Origin: Rhodoplanes sp.
Lineage (GTDB): Bacteria; Pseudomonadota; Alphaproteobacteria; Rhizobiales; Xanthobacteraceae
Length of the DNA stretch: 64,000 bases
Assembly (NCBI RefSeq): GCF_013377085.1
Contig: NZ_JACAAX010000021.1
Span: forward strand, 1 to 64,000
Direction: 5' to 3'
This document shows, piece after piece, positions 27,916 to 36,451 of this stretch. How positions within the stretch are numbered: position 1 is the stretch's first letter; every line of letters starts with the position of its first letter. The notes below the pieces were generated by a model. That model was not told where the DNA came from. It searched no databases and saw nothing but the letters and a program-made list of their open reading frames with translations. The translations under genes and the position numbers were made by a program.

Positions 27916-28146
27916 TCACTTGGTGACGACGACTTCCTTGCAGTTCTGGCCGCCGAAAATGGTCCGGACGCATTCCCGAACCGTAACGGGCTTGGGAGCC
28001 TCGGCGGGCTTCGCGTCCGACGTGCCCTTGGCGATCGCGGCCTGCTGGGTGGCCGACGGCAGCGGATGCTGCTTACCCGGGAACGGCAGCTTGCCGAGAA
28101 CGAACAGCATCACGACGATAACCAGCAAGGCAAACAACGTGCGCAT
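27916..28146 (-). CDS. small membrane-anchored protein of unknown function
   Basis: A 76-residue protein with an N-terminal membrane segment (LFALLVIVVMLFVLGKL, residues 4-20) and a short exported or periplasmic tail containing two Cys (RECVRTIFGGQNCKEVV). I recognise no family. It stands alone between the terminase genes and the capsid gene. Confidence 0.55.
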   Translation of the reverse strand: MRTLFALLVIVVMLFVLGKLPFPGKQHPLPSATQQAAIAKGTSDAKPAEAPKPVTVRECVRTIFGGQNCKEVVVTK

Positions 28147-28719
28147 GACGACTCTCCAAAAGGGGCGTCCGGCTCAATCGAGATCAGCGACATCGAGATC
28201 AGCGACTGGGCGTTGGCCGGCCGCCTAAAAAATCCGTTCGAACAATTCCGTAAAAGGCGTAACCGGGGTCCCGGGCGCGGTCAAGAGGAGCCGCGCTGCA
28301 CCGGGGCAGAATGGTCGAGCCGGACCGTCTCTCCGCGGCCGTCATGCCCCCTCGATACGGCCCTCGGCGGCCCGGCACAGGTCGCCCTCCAGAACAGGAG
28401 CTTCGACAGTCGGCTCCGTCGAGCGGGCGCCGCCCCCGGCGGTGGTCGGACGCTCGGAGGCCTCGCGCGACGCCAGGCCGCCGGCGCCGAAGGTGGAGCG
28501 CCGGATCGCACCGCCTCCGACACCGAGCGGGCCCGCGCCCGCCGTTTCAGGGGCGGGCCGAGTTGCATCGAGTCGTGCATGCAGCAGCGACCCACCGCCT
28601 CCGCTCATCCCCGCGAAAGCGGGGATCCAGCGCAAAAAACTGGATTCCCGCTTTCGCGGGAATGAGCGGAGCCAAGCAGTCTCGCGCGAATCTCAGGCGC
28701 CGTCTCGGCCCCGTTGTCG
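28147..28719. other. intergenic region after the capsid gene, repeats only
   Basis: About 570 bases with several open frames on both strands. None has a ribosome-binding site or recognisable domain, and their composition (runs of Arg, Pro, Ala) is that of chance frames in GC-rich DNA. The recognisable content is the palindrome at 28601-28669. Confidence 0.5.
28601..28669. repeat. palindromic repeat, CCGCGAAAGCGGGG family
   Basis: Two arms, CATCCCCGCGAAAGCGGGGA and TCCCGCTTTCGCGGGAATG, flank CAGCGCAAAAAACTG and are bounded by CCGCTCAT/ATGAGCGG. It may serve as a terminator behind the capsid gene. A partial relative is visible near 31885-31910. Confidence 0.8.
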
Positions 28720-29991
28720 TCAGCTCGCCGAGAACTTCAAGAGCTTGATGGCGTCGAAATCCTGGACGCCGCCGCCGACCCGCTTGGTCGTGTAGAACAG
28801 CACGTAGGGCTTGGCGCTGTAGGGGTCGCGCAGCACCCGCACGCCGGCGCGGTCGACCACCAGATAGCCGCGGCGGAAGTCGCCGAACGCGATGGCGAGC
28901 GCACCGGCGCCGATGTCCGGCATGGCGTCGTCGGCGACCACCGGATAGCCGAGCAGCGTCGCCGGCTGGCCGGCCTGCAGGCCCGGGCTCCACAGATACT
29001 GGCCGGTGGAGTCCTTGAACTTGCGGATGACGCTTTCGGTCCTGCGGTTCATCACGAAGGCGGCGTTGCGGCGATAGCCGGTGCGCAATGCGCCGACGAA
29101 GTCGATCAGCACGTCGGCCGGGTTCGTGGCCGGGAAGGCGCCGGCGGAGCCGCTCGCCACGTATCCGAGATTGCCCCAGCTCCACGACGCGGCGGCGACG
29201 GTCGGATAGGCCAGAAAGCCCTTCGGCTTGTTGACGCCGTCGCCCGTGACGAACGCCGCCCCCTCCTGCTCGGCAAACGCCTGGTCGACCTCGGCGGCGA
29301 GCCACTCGTCGATGCTCACCATGGCGTCGTCGAGCAGCGTCGCGGTGGCGGCCGGCATGGCGTAGAGCTCCATGGTCGGGAAGCTCAGCTCGGCCAGCGC
29401 CGGCGAGCCGGTCTGCGGCCGCGCGTCGGTCTCGCCGATCCAGCCGACCGTCGGGCCGGAGGTCATGAACGGCTTCTTGTAGACGCTGGCGCTGACCGTG
29501 CGGCCGGCCGCGATGGCGCGGATGGGCGACACGTCGCCGAGCCGCCGGCCGATCTCGCGCTCGACCTCGGGCGGCACCAGATAGCCGCCGTCCGGCGCCG
29601 AGCCGACCGACAGCGCCTTGCGCTCGATGGCGAGGAGGCCGGTCGCGTCGCCGCGCCGGACATAGGTGTCGAACGCCGCCTTGTGCTCGCGCCGGCCGGG
29701 ATCGTCGGCGCCGTCGCGGCCGAGCGGCGGGCGAAAACCCTTGAGCACCAGCTCGTCGACGCGGCGCTGCTGATCGATCAGGCCGGCATCGATGCGGGCG
29801 AGACGGTCCTCGGTGAGCGGGTCGGCAGCGCCGCGCCGCTCGATCTGGCCGAGCCGCGCATCGTTGGTCTGCTTGTAGGCCTCGAAGCTGCGCATGAGAT
29901 CGTCGAGGCCCAGACGGCTCTCGAGACGGCTCTCGGGGCCGGCCTTGGTCTCCGGCGAGGCGAACGGCACGGGGTCGGTGTCGATGTCCAT
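28720..29991 (-). CDS. GTA g5-like HK97-fold major capsid protein
   Basis: Major capsid protein of 423 residues. It has an N-terminal helical delta/scaffold region (residues 1-110, DLMRSFEAYKQTNDARLGQIE), then the mature HK97-fold domain starting near KALSVGSAPDGGYLVPPEVE. Further family segments are MPAATATLLDDAMVSIDEWLA, GDGVNKPKGFLAYP and VMNRRTESVIRKFKD. The scaffold region is normally removed by the protease encoded just upstream. No frameshift is visible, so the gene appears intact. Confidence 0.95.
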   Translation of the reverse strand: MDIDTDPVPFASPETKAGPESRLESRLGLDDLMRSFEAYKQTNDARLGQIERRGAADPLTEDRLARIDAGLIDQQRRVDELVLKGFRPPLGRDGADDPGRREHKAAFDTYVRRGDATGLLAIERKALSVGSAPDGGYLVPPEVEREIGRRLGDVSPIRAIAAGRTVSASVYKKPFMTSGPTVGWIGETDARPQTGSPALAELSFPTMELYAMPAATATLLDDAMVSIDEWLAAEVDQAFAEQEGAAFVTGDGVNKPKGFLAYPTVAAASWSWGNLGYVASGSAGAFPATNPADVLIDFVGALRTGYRRNAAFVMNRRTESVIRKFKDSTGQYLWSPGLQAGQPATLLGYPVVADDAMPDIGAGALAIAFGDFRRGYLVVDRAGVRVLRDPYSAKPYVLFYTTKRVGGGVQDFDAIKLLKFSAS

Positions 29992-30036
29992 GATGGCTCC
30001 TGGGTGGACGTTTCGGAGGGGGCTCGAACGACGCGA

Positions 30037-30531
30037 TCAGCACCGCGCGACGAGGCGGCGGGACGGCATGCTCTTGACCGCGCGCACGCGGGCGCCGGCC
30101 AGCAGCGGGAACGTGACGATCGAGATCTCCCACAGATCGATCGCCTCGAGCTTGCGGATGCGGGTCGCCGGATCGATGCGGCCCCGCACGGTGCGAAAGC
30201 CGATGGAGAGCCCGTCGACGGCGCCGGCGCGCACCAGCGCCAAAACCTCGCGGGCGCGGGCGACGTCGGGGATCAGCTTTCCGCGCGCCTTCAGGCCGCG
30301 AAAATCCTCGGTGAGGTCGAGCCAGATGCCGATCGGCTCGGCCGGGTCGTGCTGGAACAGCATCGGGATGCGGCGCAGCCCGCGGGTGCGCAGCGTCTGC
30401 GCGAAGGCGCCCGGCATCACCATGTCGCGCGCCTGGTCGACCTCGCCGAACAGCGAGGCATAGCCTTCGACCGTGCCGTCGCGGTCGACAGTCGGCGCGG
30501 TGCGGAGGATGTCGGAGACGGGGCTGAGCAT
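30037..30531 (-). CDS. GTA g4-like HK97 prohead protease
   Basis: Prohead maturation protease of 164 residues (GTA gene 4). The family segments are EGYASLFGEVDQARDMVMPGAF with the Gly-Tyr-Ala start, IPMLFQHDPAEPIG containing the catalytic His, and GLSIGFRTV containing the catalytic Ser, followed by DLWEISIVTFP. It cleaves the capsid N-terminal scaffold. It lies 45 bases before the capsid gene. Upstream, a plus-strand carbonic anhydrase separates it from the portal group. Confidence 0.93.
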   Translation of the reverse strand: MLSPVSDILRTAPTVDRDGTVEGYASLFGEVDQARDMVMPGAFAQTLRTRGLRRIPMLFQHDPAEPIGIWLDLTEDFRGLKARGKLIPDVARAREVLALVRAGAVDGLSIGFRTVRGRIDPATRIRKLEAIDLWEISIVTFPLLAGARVRAVKSMPSRRLVARC

Positions 30532-30742
30532 GGCGGAGTCCGTCGGAACGAGCGACCTGAGAGAGAGGGAGAGAGACGGCTGAAAGAATCGATTCTTTGC
30601 GGGACGCGGCGCGGCCGGTGGTGCGCATGCGTGCCGGAGCCCGGCCCTTCCGGAGGCGGCACGGAGGGGCTACAAAAGATGCCCGCGGCCCGGATGACAG
30701 CCGTCACCCGCCGCCGCGTGTGAACCGTTCGCGGGCGGCGGC

Positions 30743-31354
30743 ATGCTGGAAAACCTGAAAGCCAACAATCGCGGCTGGGCCGAGCGGAAGGTCGAGAGCG
30801 ACCCGGATTTCTTCCTGCGGCTGGAGCGCCAGCAGGCGCCCGAATATCTATGGATCGGCTGCTCCGACAGCCGGGTGCCGGCCAACGAGATCGTCGGCCT
30901 CGATCCGGGCGAGCTGTTCGTGCACCGGAACGTCGGCAATCTCGCCCCGCCGCAGGACGCGAACTATCTCTCGGTGCTGCAGTTCGCCGTCGAGGTCTTG
31001 AAGGTGAAGCACATCCTGGTGGTCGGGCATTACGGCTGCGGCGGCGTGCGGTCGGCCGTCGACGGCGTCCGCCGTGGCCTGGTCGACCACTGGCTGCATC
31101 CGATCCGTGAGGTCTGGCACGAGCACCACGGCTCGCTGACCGCGATCGCGGACGAGACCGCGCGGCTCGACCGGCTGTGCGAGCTCAATGTCGAGCGCCA
31201 AGTCCGCAACGTCGTGTCCGACATCTTCGTGCAGGACGCCTGGGCGCGCGGCCAGCCCCTGTGGGTGCACGGCTGGGTCTACTCGCTGGCGAACGGGCTG
31301 ATCACCGATCTCGGCGTCACGGTCGGCGGCATCGCCGAGGCGATGCTCGACTGA
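30743..31354 (+). CDS. beta-class carbonic anhydrase
   Basis: Zinc enzyme interconverting CO2 and bicarbonate, 203 residues. Zinc ligands are Cys40 (in CSDSR, with the Asp42-Arg44 dyad), His96 and Cys99 (HYGCGG), so the active site is complete. The start MLENLKANNRGW is typical of the proteobacterial Can family. It is a housekeeping-type gene inserted on the opposite strand between GTA prohead protease and the portal-side small genes. Confidence 0.95.
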   Translation: MLENLKANNRGWAERKVESDPDFFLRLERQQAPEYLWIGCSDSRVPANEIVGLDPGELFVHRNVGNLAPPQDANYLSVLQFAVEVLKVKHILVVGHYGCGGVRSAVDGVRRGLVDHWLHPIREVWHEHHGSLTAIADETARLDRLCELNVERQVRNVVSDIFVQDAWARGQPLWVHGWVYSLANGLITDLGVTVGGIAEAMLD

Positions 31355-31370
31355 TCACTCGGACGCCAGC

Positions 31371-31544
31371 TCACTTCGCCGTGCGGCGGCGGCGCGGCTT
31401 GGTGCGCTTGGCCGGCGGCTCGCGACGGTCGCGGCGGCCGATCCGCTCGAGATGATCGAGGAACTCGCGAAACACCGCGGCATGGTCGGGCCGCGACTTG
31501 GTTTCTCCGCGCAGGCTGCGCAGCACGGCATGCAGCGTATCCAT
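31371..31544 (-). CDS. small basic protein in GTA portal-protease interval
   Basis: A 57-residue, strongly basic protein ending KRTKPRRRRTAK, with a short helical front half (MDTLHAVLRSLRGE). Its ATG overlaps the stop of the preceding 62-residue gene (ATGA), and it lies where GTA clusters carry small genes between portal (g3) and prohead protease (g4). Family not recognised; the basic tail suggests nucleic-acid contact, but that is only composition. Confidence 0.55.
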   Translation of the reverse strand: MDTLHAVLRSLRGETKSRPDHAAVFREFLDHLERIGRRDRREPPAKRTKPRRRRTAK

Positions 31545-31732
31545 CAGGGCTTGCTCCGCAGATGATCGTTGAAGCGCGACAGCGCATGGACGAAGTCGTC
31601 GAAGCGGCGCGACGCCGCGGCCAGCTCGCGCAGCGCGTAAGCCGCCAGCACGCTCGACGACGACGCCCACAGGAACAGCGCCAGATGGGCGAGATCGCCG
31701 CGCTGGGAGAAGATCGCGATCAGGTCGGTCAT
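31544..31732 (-). CDS. small membrane protein in GTA portal-protease interval
   Basis: A 62-residue protein with one hydrophobic segment (LAHLALFLWASSSSVLAAYAL, about residues 14-34) and a basic helical tail (RRFDDFVHALSRFNDHLRSK). It is coupled to the next small gene by an ATGA overlap. Position between portal and protease matches the small genes found there in alphaproteobacterial GTA clusters. Function unknown. Confidence 0.6.
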   Translation of the reverse strand: MTDLIAIFSQRGDLAHLALFLWASSSSVLAAYALRELAAASRRFDDFVHALSRFNDHLRSKP

Positions 31733-31754
31733 CACGCGTCTCCCGCCAGCGTCC

Positions 31755-31871
31755 GTCGTCCCGGGGCGGCGCGACGCGCCGAGCCCGGGACCCATACCCC
31801 CTGTGCTTCGAGAACAATCAGCACCGGGAGTATGAATTCCGGGCCCGCGCTTACGCGCGTCCCGGAATGAC
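31755..31871. repeat. dispersed palindromic repeat (GTCRTTCCGGGG family), copy 4
   Basis: Starts GTCGTCCCGGGGCGGCGCG and ends CGCGTCCCGGAATGAC. It lies between the portal gene and the small GTA genes. Confidence 0.82.
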
Positions 31872-31922
31872 GGAATTGGAAAGCGCCCGCTTTCGCGGGG
31901 ACGAGCGGCGGAGGACGTGGCC

Positions 31923-33128
31923 TCACACCCGGTCGCCACCATCGATCGGACCGAAGCCCAGCATCGCCCGCTTCTCGTTGACGGTGAGGAAGGGCGCGGC
32001 GGTGAGGCGGTCCCACAGCGCGGCGCGGTCGCCGGCCAGCGCATCGACCCGGTCGGTGTCGACCACCAGCGTGAGACGCTCGCCGAAGGCCGGCGCCAGC
32101 CACTGGGCGAGCGCACCGCCGACCCGGCTGGCCAGCGGCAGCACGGTGTGGCGCCAGAACGCCCGGTTCGCCTCCTGGAAGTTCGCATAGGTGTTGTCGC
32201 CCGGAATGCCGAGCAGCATCGGCGGCACCCCGAAGGCAAAAGCAATCTCTCGCGCGGCGCTGTTCTTGGCTTCGAGGAAATCCATGTCCTTCGGCGTCAT
32301 CGACATCGCCTTCCAGTCGAGCCCGCCTTCGAGCAGCAGCGGCCGGCCGGCATTGGCGGCGCCCTGATAGCTCGTCTCCAATTCCCGTTTCAGCCGCTCG
32401 TACTGGTCCTCGGCCAGGATCGCGCCGTCCGGCGCCGCATAGACGAGCGCGCCGGAGGGCCGCGCCGCATTGTCGAGCAGCGCCTTGTTCCAGCGCGCCG
32501 CGGCGTTGTGGGTGTCGACCGCGACGGCCGCCGCCTCCAGGGCGCCGAGGCCGTAGTGATCGTCGAGCGGATTGAAAAGCACCAGATGCAGGATCGGCGG
32601 CAGCGCGCCCGCCTGCTCGAACCGCACGGTGCGGCCCGCGGCCGTGTAGTCGTAGGCCTGCGCCCAGCCGTCCGGGCCCGGCACCACCCGCATGCGGTCG
32701 GGCCGCAGCGCATAGAGCTCGCGCACCGTTCCGTCGAGGCTGACGGCCTCGACATAGCCGTTGCCGCTGATCAGCAGATAGGCCGTGACGGCTTCGAGAA
32801 ACGCCGCCCCGTCCTGCCGCGGATTGGGCCGCGCCAAGAGATCGGTCAGCGCATGATGGTCTTGCGGCTCGCCCGCCTCGTAGGCGAGGTAGGTGAGCGC
32901 CGCGACATTTTCGGCGACCAGCTTTATCGCCCGATGCGCCACCGCATTCTTGACGAAACCCTCGCGGGCCAGCGCCGCATAGTCGCGCGGCGTCCAGCGG
33001 GCCGTGCCGCCCGACTCGATCTGCACCAGGCGGGCGACACGCGAGCTTTTCTGCTCGCGCGACAAGGGCGAGGACTCGCGCGGCGCGCGGAAAGGCGCGC
33101 GCAAGAGGCGCGTCAGACGGTTCGGCAT
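31923..33128 (-). CDS. GTA g3-like HK97 family portal protein
   Basis: Portal protein of 401 residues, the ring through which DNA enters the capsid. Family segments include the WTPRDYAALAREGFVKNAVAHRA start, LLARPNPRQDGAAFLEAVTAYLLISGNGYVE, and the C-terminal PPMLLGIPGDNTYANFQEANRAFWR. It is the most upstream GTA gene in this window. The gene appears intact. Confidence 0.95.
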   Translation of the reverse strand: MPNRLTRLLRAPFRAPRESSPLSREQKSSRVARLVQIESGGTARWTPRDYAALAREGFVKNAVAHRAIKLVAENVAALTYLAYEAGEPQDHHALTDLLARPNPRQDGAAFLEAVTAYLLISGNGYVEAVSLDGTVRELYALRPDRMRVVPGPDGWAQAYDYTAAGRTVRFEQAGALPPILHLVLFNPLDDHYGLGALEAAAVAVDTHNAAARWNKALLDNAARPSGALVYAAPDGAILAEDQYERLKRELETSYQGAANAGRPLLLEGGLDWKAMSMTPKDMDFLEAKNSAAREIAFAFGVPPMLLGIPGDNTYANFQEANRAFWRHTVLPLASRVGGALAQWLAPAFGERLTLVVDTDRVDALAGDRAALWDRLTAAPFLTVNEKRAMLGFGPIDGGDRV

Positions 33129-33342
33129 GGCGATGCTTTCGGGATGTCGGCGATGCGGGCAACGCTGCGGCCCCAGACCGTGCCGCCGCCCGACGCAATT
33201 TTCGACCGTGCCCGAGACCTACCGGACCAGCGTCACGCTGTCAAGGATTTTATTCCGTTATTAGGACGATTGTCTGACCGAGGCTGCCGAGGCCGCTTTC
33301 GCATCATTCCGCCCGGCGCGATTCCCTGTTAGGTCCTGCGGC

Positions 33343-36300
33343 ATGACCCCGCTGCAGTTCATCAAGAAGTGGAAGCCCGTCGCGCTCACCGAACGGGCTG
33401 CCGCGCATTCGCATTTTCTCGATCTGTGCGCCCTCGTCGGCCACGACGACCCGGTCACGGCCGATCCCACCGGCGAATCGTTCGCCTTCGAGAAGGGCGT
33501 CACCAAGACGGGCGGCGGCGAAGGCTTCGCCGACGTGTGGAAGAAGGGGTTCTTCGCCTGGGAGTACAAGAAGAAGAAGCGCAATCTCGACGACGCCCTC
33601 ACCCAGCTCGTCCGCTATGCGGCGGCGCTGGAAAACCCGCCGCTGCAGGTCGCCTGCGACACCGACCGTTTTCTGATTCGCAGCGCATGGACCAACGAGG
33701 TGCCGACGACCTGGGAGTTCGCCCTCGACGACCTGGCCGAGCCCAAGAACCTCGACATCCTGCGCGCCGTCTTTTTCGAGCCGCACAAGCTGCGCTCGAC
33801 CCGGACGCGCGCCGCCGTCACCAAGGAGGCGGCCGACAAGTTCTCCACCATCGCGCTGCGCCTGCAGGGCCGCGGCACGCCCGAGGAGATCGCCCACTTC
33901 GTCAACCAGCTCGTCTTCTGCTTCTTCGCCCACAGCGTGAAGCTGCTGCCGAACGATTTCTTCCCGAAGCTGCTCAAGCGGGCCGCGCAGAAGCCGCAAA
34001 ACGCCAAAGGCTATTTCGACGGCCTGTTCGCCGCGATGGAGACGGGCGGCGACTACGACCTCACCGAGATCGCCTATTTCAACGGCGGCCTGTTCGACGG
34101 GCGCCGCGCCCTGCCCCTCGATGCCGGCGATTGCGGCCTTCTGGTCGCCGCCGCGAGCCTCGACTGGAGCCAGATCGACCCGACCATCTTCGGCACCCTG
34201 TTCGAGCGCTTCCTCGATCCGGAGAAGCGCGGCCAGATCGGCGCCCACTACACCGACGCCGAGAAGATCATGATGATCGTCGAGCCGGTGGTCGTCCGTC
34301 CGCTGGCGACGGAATGGGAGGCGGCCCGCGCCGAGATCGAGGCGCTGCTCACCAAGCAGCAGAAGCCGCCGAAGCGGGCCAAGACCGGCCGGGCCATGAG
34401 CCCGGTGGAGGCCGCCGAGGAGGTGCGCTCGCGCCATCTCGAGCGGCTGCGCAACGTCTCGATCCTCGACCCCGCCTGCGGTTCCGGAAATTTCCTCTAT
34501 CTCGCCCTGCAGGCCGTGAAGGATCTCGAGCTGCGCGCAAACCTCGAATGCGAGGCGCTGGGCCTCTCGCCGCGCGCGCCCGCCGTCGGCCCCGAGATCG
34601 TCCGCGGCATCGAGATCAACCCGCTCGCCGCCGAGCTCGCCCGCACGACGATCTGGATCGGCGACATCCAGTGGGGCATCCGCAACGCCATCTACGCCCG
34701 CCCCGAGCCGATCCTGCGCAAGCTCGATGCGATCGAGTGCCGCGACGCGCTGATCACCAGGGTCGCCTCGGCCTCTTCTTCGAGCGAAACGACAGCGCAA
34801 CCGGACGCGGCCCCCTCTTCACCTCTCCCCGACGGGGAGAGGTCGGACCGCGAAGCGGTCCGGGTGAGGGGGAGCCGCCCTCTCGATACGCCCGAGCCCC
34901 CTCACCCGGAGCCGCCGCTGCGTGCAGGCTCCGACCTCTCCCCACCGGGGAGAGGTGAAGTGGAACGCTTCGTCGAGGCCGAATGGCCCGCCGCCGAGTT
35001 CATCGTCGGGAACCCGCCGTTCTTGGGCAACAAGGACATGCTGAACTCACTCGGCGAGGATTACACCAATACGCTTCGGAGCATCTTCAACCGGCTCCCA
35101 GGAAGCATCGATCTGGTGGGGTATTGGTTCGAGAAATCTCACAATTCGATTCAACAAAAATCGACTGCACGAGCTGGTCTCGTAGCCACCCAATCCATCC
35201 GGCGTGGCACCAACCGCACTGTCTTGGACCGCATAAAATCTTCTTCTGTGATTTTCGAAGCATGGTCGGACGAAGAGTGGACCGTCGATGGCGCGAACGT
35301 ACGTGTCTCATTAATTTGTTTCGGTACACACCAAGCAGACAAGCATCTAGACGGAACAATCGTTCGAGAGATCAATGCGGACCTCTCCTCAGGCGCGACC
35401 GATTTAACAACCGCAAAGCGTCTTCACCAGAACCTTCACGTTTGCTTTCAAGGACCGGTGAAGGTCGGACCTTTCGAAGTAGAAGGTTCGGTAGCTCGGC
35501 TGTGGCTCCGCGAACCTCTGAACCCCAATGGCCAGCCGAACAGCTCGGTACTATGGCCATGGGTTAATGGAGCGGACGTTGTTCGCCGTCCAGCCGGACG
35601 GTGGATAGTTGACTTTGGAGAGATGAGCTTATCGGAGGCAACCCTGTTTACGACCCCGTTCGATCATGTTCAATCGAACGTGCTTCCGATTAGAAGAACC
35701 AACAAGCGAGCACGACGCCGAGTTCATTGGTGGCAGCATGGCGAAACCGTCCCAGGCCTGAAAGCTGCTTTGCGCTCTCTGAGTCGTCACATACTCACGC
35801 CTCGCGTGGCGAAACATCGCGTTTTCGTCTGGTCACATGCAACAGTTCTGCCAGACAGTCGGCTTGTCGCGATTGCTAGAGCTGACAATACGAGTTTCGG
35901 AATTCTACAATCTCGCTTTCACGAATGCTGGTCTCTGCGACTAGGGGGCTGGCACGGTGTTGGTAACGACCCCCAATACACCCCGACCCTGGGATTCGAG
36001 ACCTTCCCGTTCCCCGAGGGCCTGACGCCGAACATTTCGGCTGAAAAATACGCCGACGATCCGCACGCCATCGCCATCGCGGCGGCGGCCAAAAGACTCG
36101 ACGATCTGCGCAACGCCTGGCTCAACCCGCCGGATCTGGTGAAGATCGAGCCCGAGGTGGTCCCCGGCTATCCGGACCGCATTCTTCCGAAGGACGTCCA
36201 CGCGGCCGTGATCCTGAAGACGCGTACGCTGACCAAACTCTACAACGAGCGGCCGCAATGGCTGCTCGACGCGCATCGCGATCTCGATGCTGCGGTCGCC

Positions 36301-36438
36301 GCCGCCTACGGCTGGCCGGCCGACATTTCGGAAGAGGACGCGCTGGCGAAGCTTTTGGCGCTCAACCTCGCCCGCGCCGCCGCCGGGGCCGCGCCGGAGC
36401 CGCCCGTCGAGGAGGACGAGGAGGCGGAGGAGGAGTGA
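33343..36438 (+). CDS. MmeI-like single-chain restriction-modification enzyme (type IIL/IIG)
   Basis: A 1031-residue DNA adenine methyltransferase that also carries a nuclease domain. The N-terminal PD-(D/E)xK site is D64 with E74-x-K76 (FADVWKKGFFAWEYKKK). Methyltransferase motif I DPACGSGNF is near 376-384 and motif IV NPPF at 557-560. Residues about 575-880 form the target-recognition region, and a C-terminal helical part ends in an acidic tail. One polypeptide can therefore cut and methylate; no separate nuclease gene is present. Residues 492-539 are encoded by a palindromic repeat inserted in frame. The target-recognition region is encoded by AT-richer DNA with different codon use. Inferred role: defence. 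Confidence 0.9.
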   Translation: MTPLQFIKKWKPVALTERAAAHSHFLDLCALVGHDDPVTADPTGESFAFEKGVTKTGGGEGFADVWKKGFFAWEYKKKKRNLDDALTQLVRYAAALENPPLQVACDTDRFLIRSAWTNEVPTTWEFALDDLAEPKNLDILRAVFFEPHKLRSTRTRAAVTKEAADKFSTIALRLQGRGTPEEIAHFVNQLVFCFFAHSVKLLPNDFFPKLLKRAAQKPQNAKGYFDGLFAAMETGGDYDLTEIAYFNGGLFDGRRALPLDAGDCGLLVAAASLDWSQIDPTIFGTLFERFLDPEKRGQIGAHYTDAEKIMMIVEPVVVRPLATEWEAARAEIEALLTKQQKPPKRAKTGRAMSPVEAAEEVRSRHLERLRNVSILDPACGSGNFLYLALQAVKDLELRANLECEALGLSPRAPAVGPEIVRGIEINPLAAELARTTIWIGDIQWGIRNAIYARPEPILRKLDAIECRDALITRVASASSSSETTAQPDAAPSSPLPDGERSDREAVRVRGSRPLDTPEPPHPEPPLRAGSDLSPPGRGEVERFVEAEWPAAEFIVGNPPFLGNKDMLNSLGEDYTNTLRSIFNRLPGSIDLVGYWFEKSHNSIQQKSTARAGLVATQSIRRGTNRTVLDRIKSSSVIFEAWSDEEWTVDGANVRVSLICFGTHQADKHLDGTIVREINADLSSGATDLTTAKRLHQNLHVCFQGPVKVGPFEVEGSVARLWLREPLNPNGQPNSSVLWPWVNGADVVRRPAGRWIVDFGEMSLSEATLFTTPFDHVQSNVLPIRRTNKRARRRVHWWQHGETVPGLKAALRSLSRHILTPRVAKHRVFVWSHATVLPDSRLVAIARADNTSFGILQSRFHECWSLRLGGWHGVGNDPQYTPTLGFETFPFPEGLTPNISAEKYADDPHAIAIAAAAKRLDDLRNAWLNPPDLVKIEPEVVPGYPDRILPKDVHAAVILKTRTLTKLYNERPQWLLDAHRDLDAAVAAAYGWPADISEEDALAKLLALNLARAAAGAAPEPPVEEDEEAEEE
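34817..34960. repeat. palindromic repeat embedded in frame in the R-M gene
   Basis: 144 bases (48 codons) bounded by CTTCACCTCTCCCC and its exact reverse complement GGGGAGAGGTGAAG, with internal hairpins including GGACCGCGAAGCGGTCC. A close copy is intergenic at 36631-36773. Inside the gene it adds a Pro/Arg-rich stretch between IECRDAL and the NPPF motif. Confidence 0.88.
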
Positions 36439-36451
36439 CACAAGTCTTCAC

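Noticed and set aside
28147-28719. Short frames on both strands after the capsid gene that could be small genes
   Set aside because: No ribosome-binding site, no family likeness, and the region contains a palindromic repeat; composition is that of chance frames.
34817-34960. The palindromic stretch as an intron or a gene boundary splitting the R-M enzyme in two
   Set aside because: The frame is open through all 48 codons, and the methyltransferase motifs on both sides belong to one domain; no start with a ribosome-binding site follows it.
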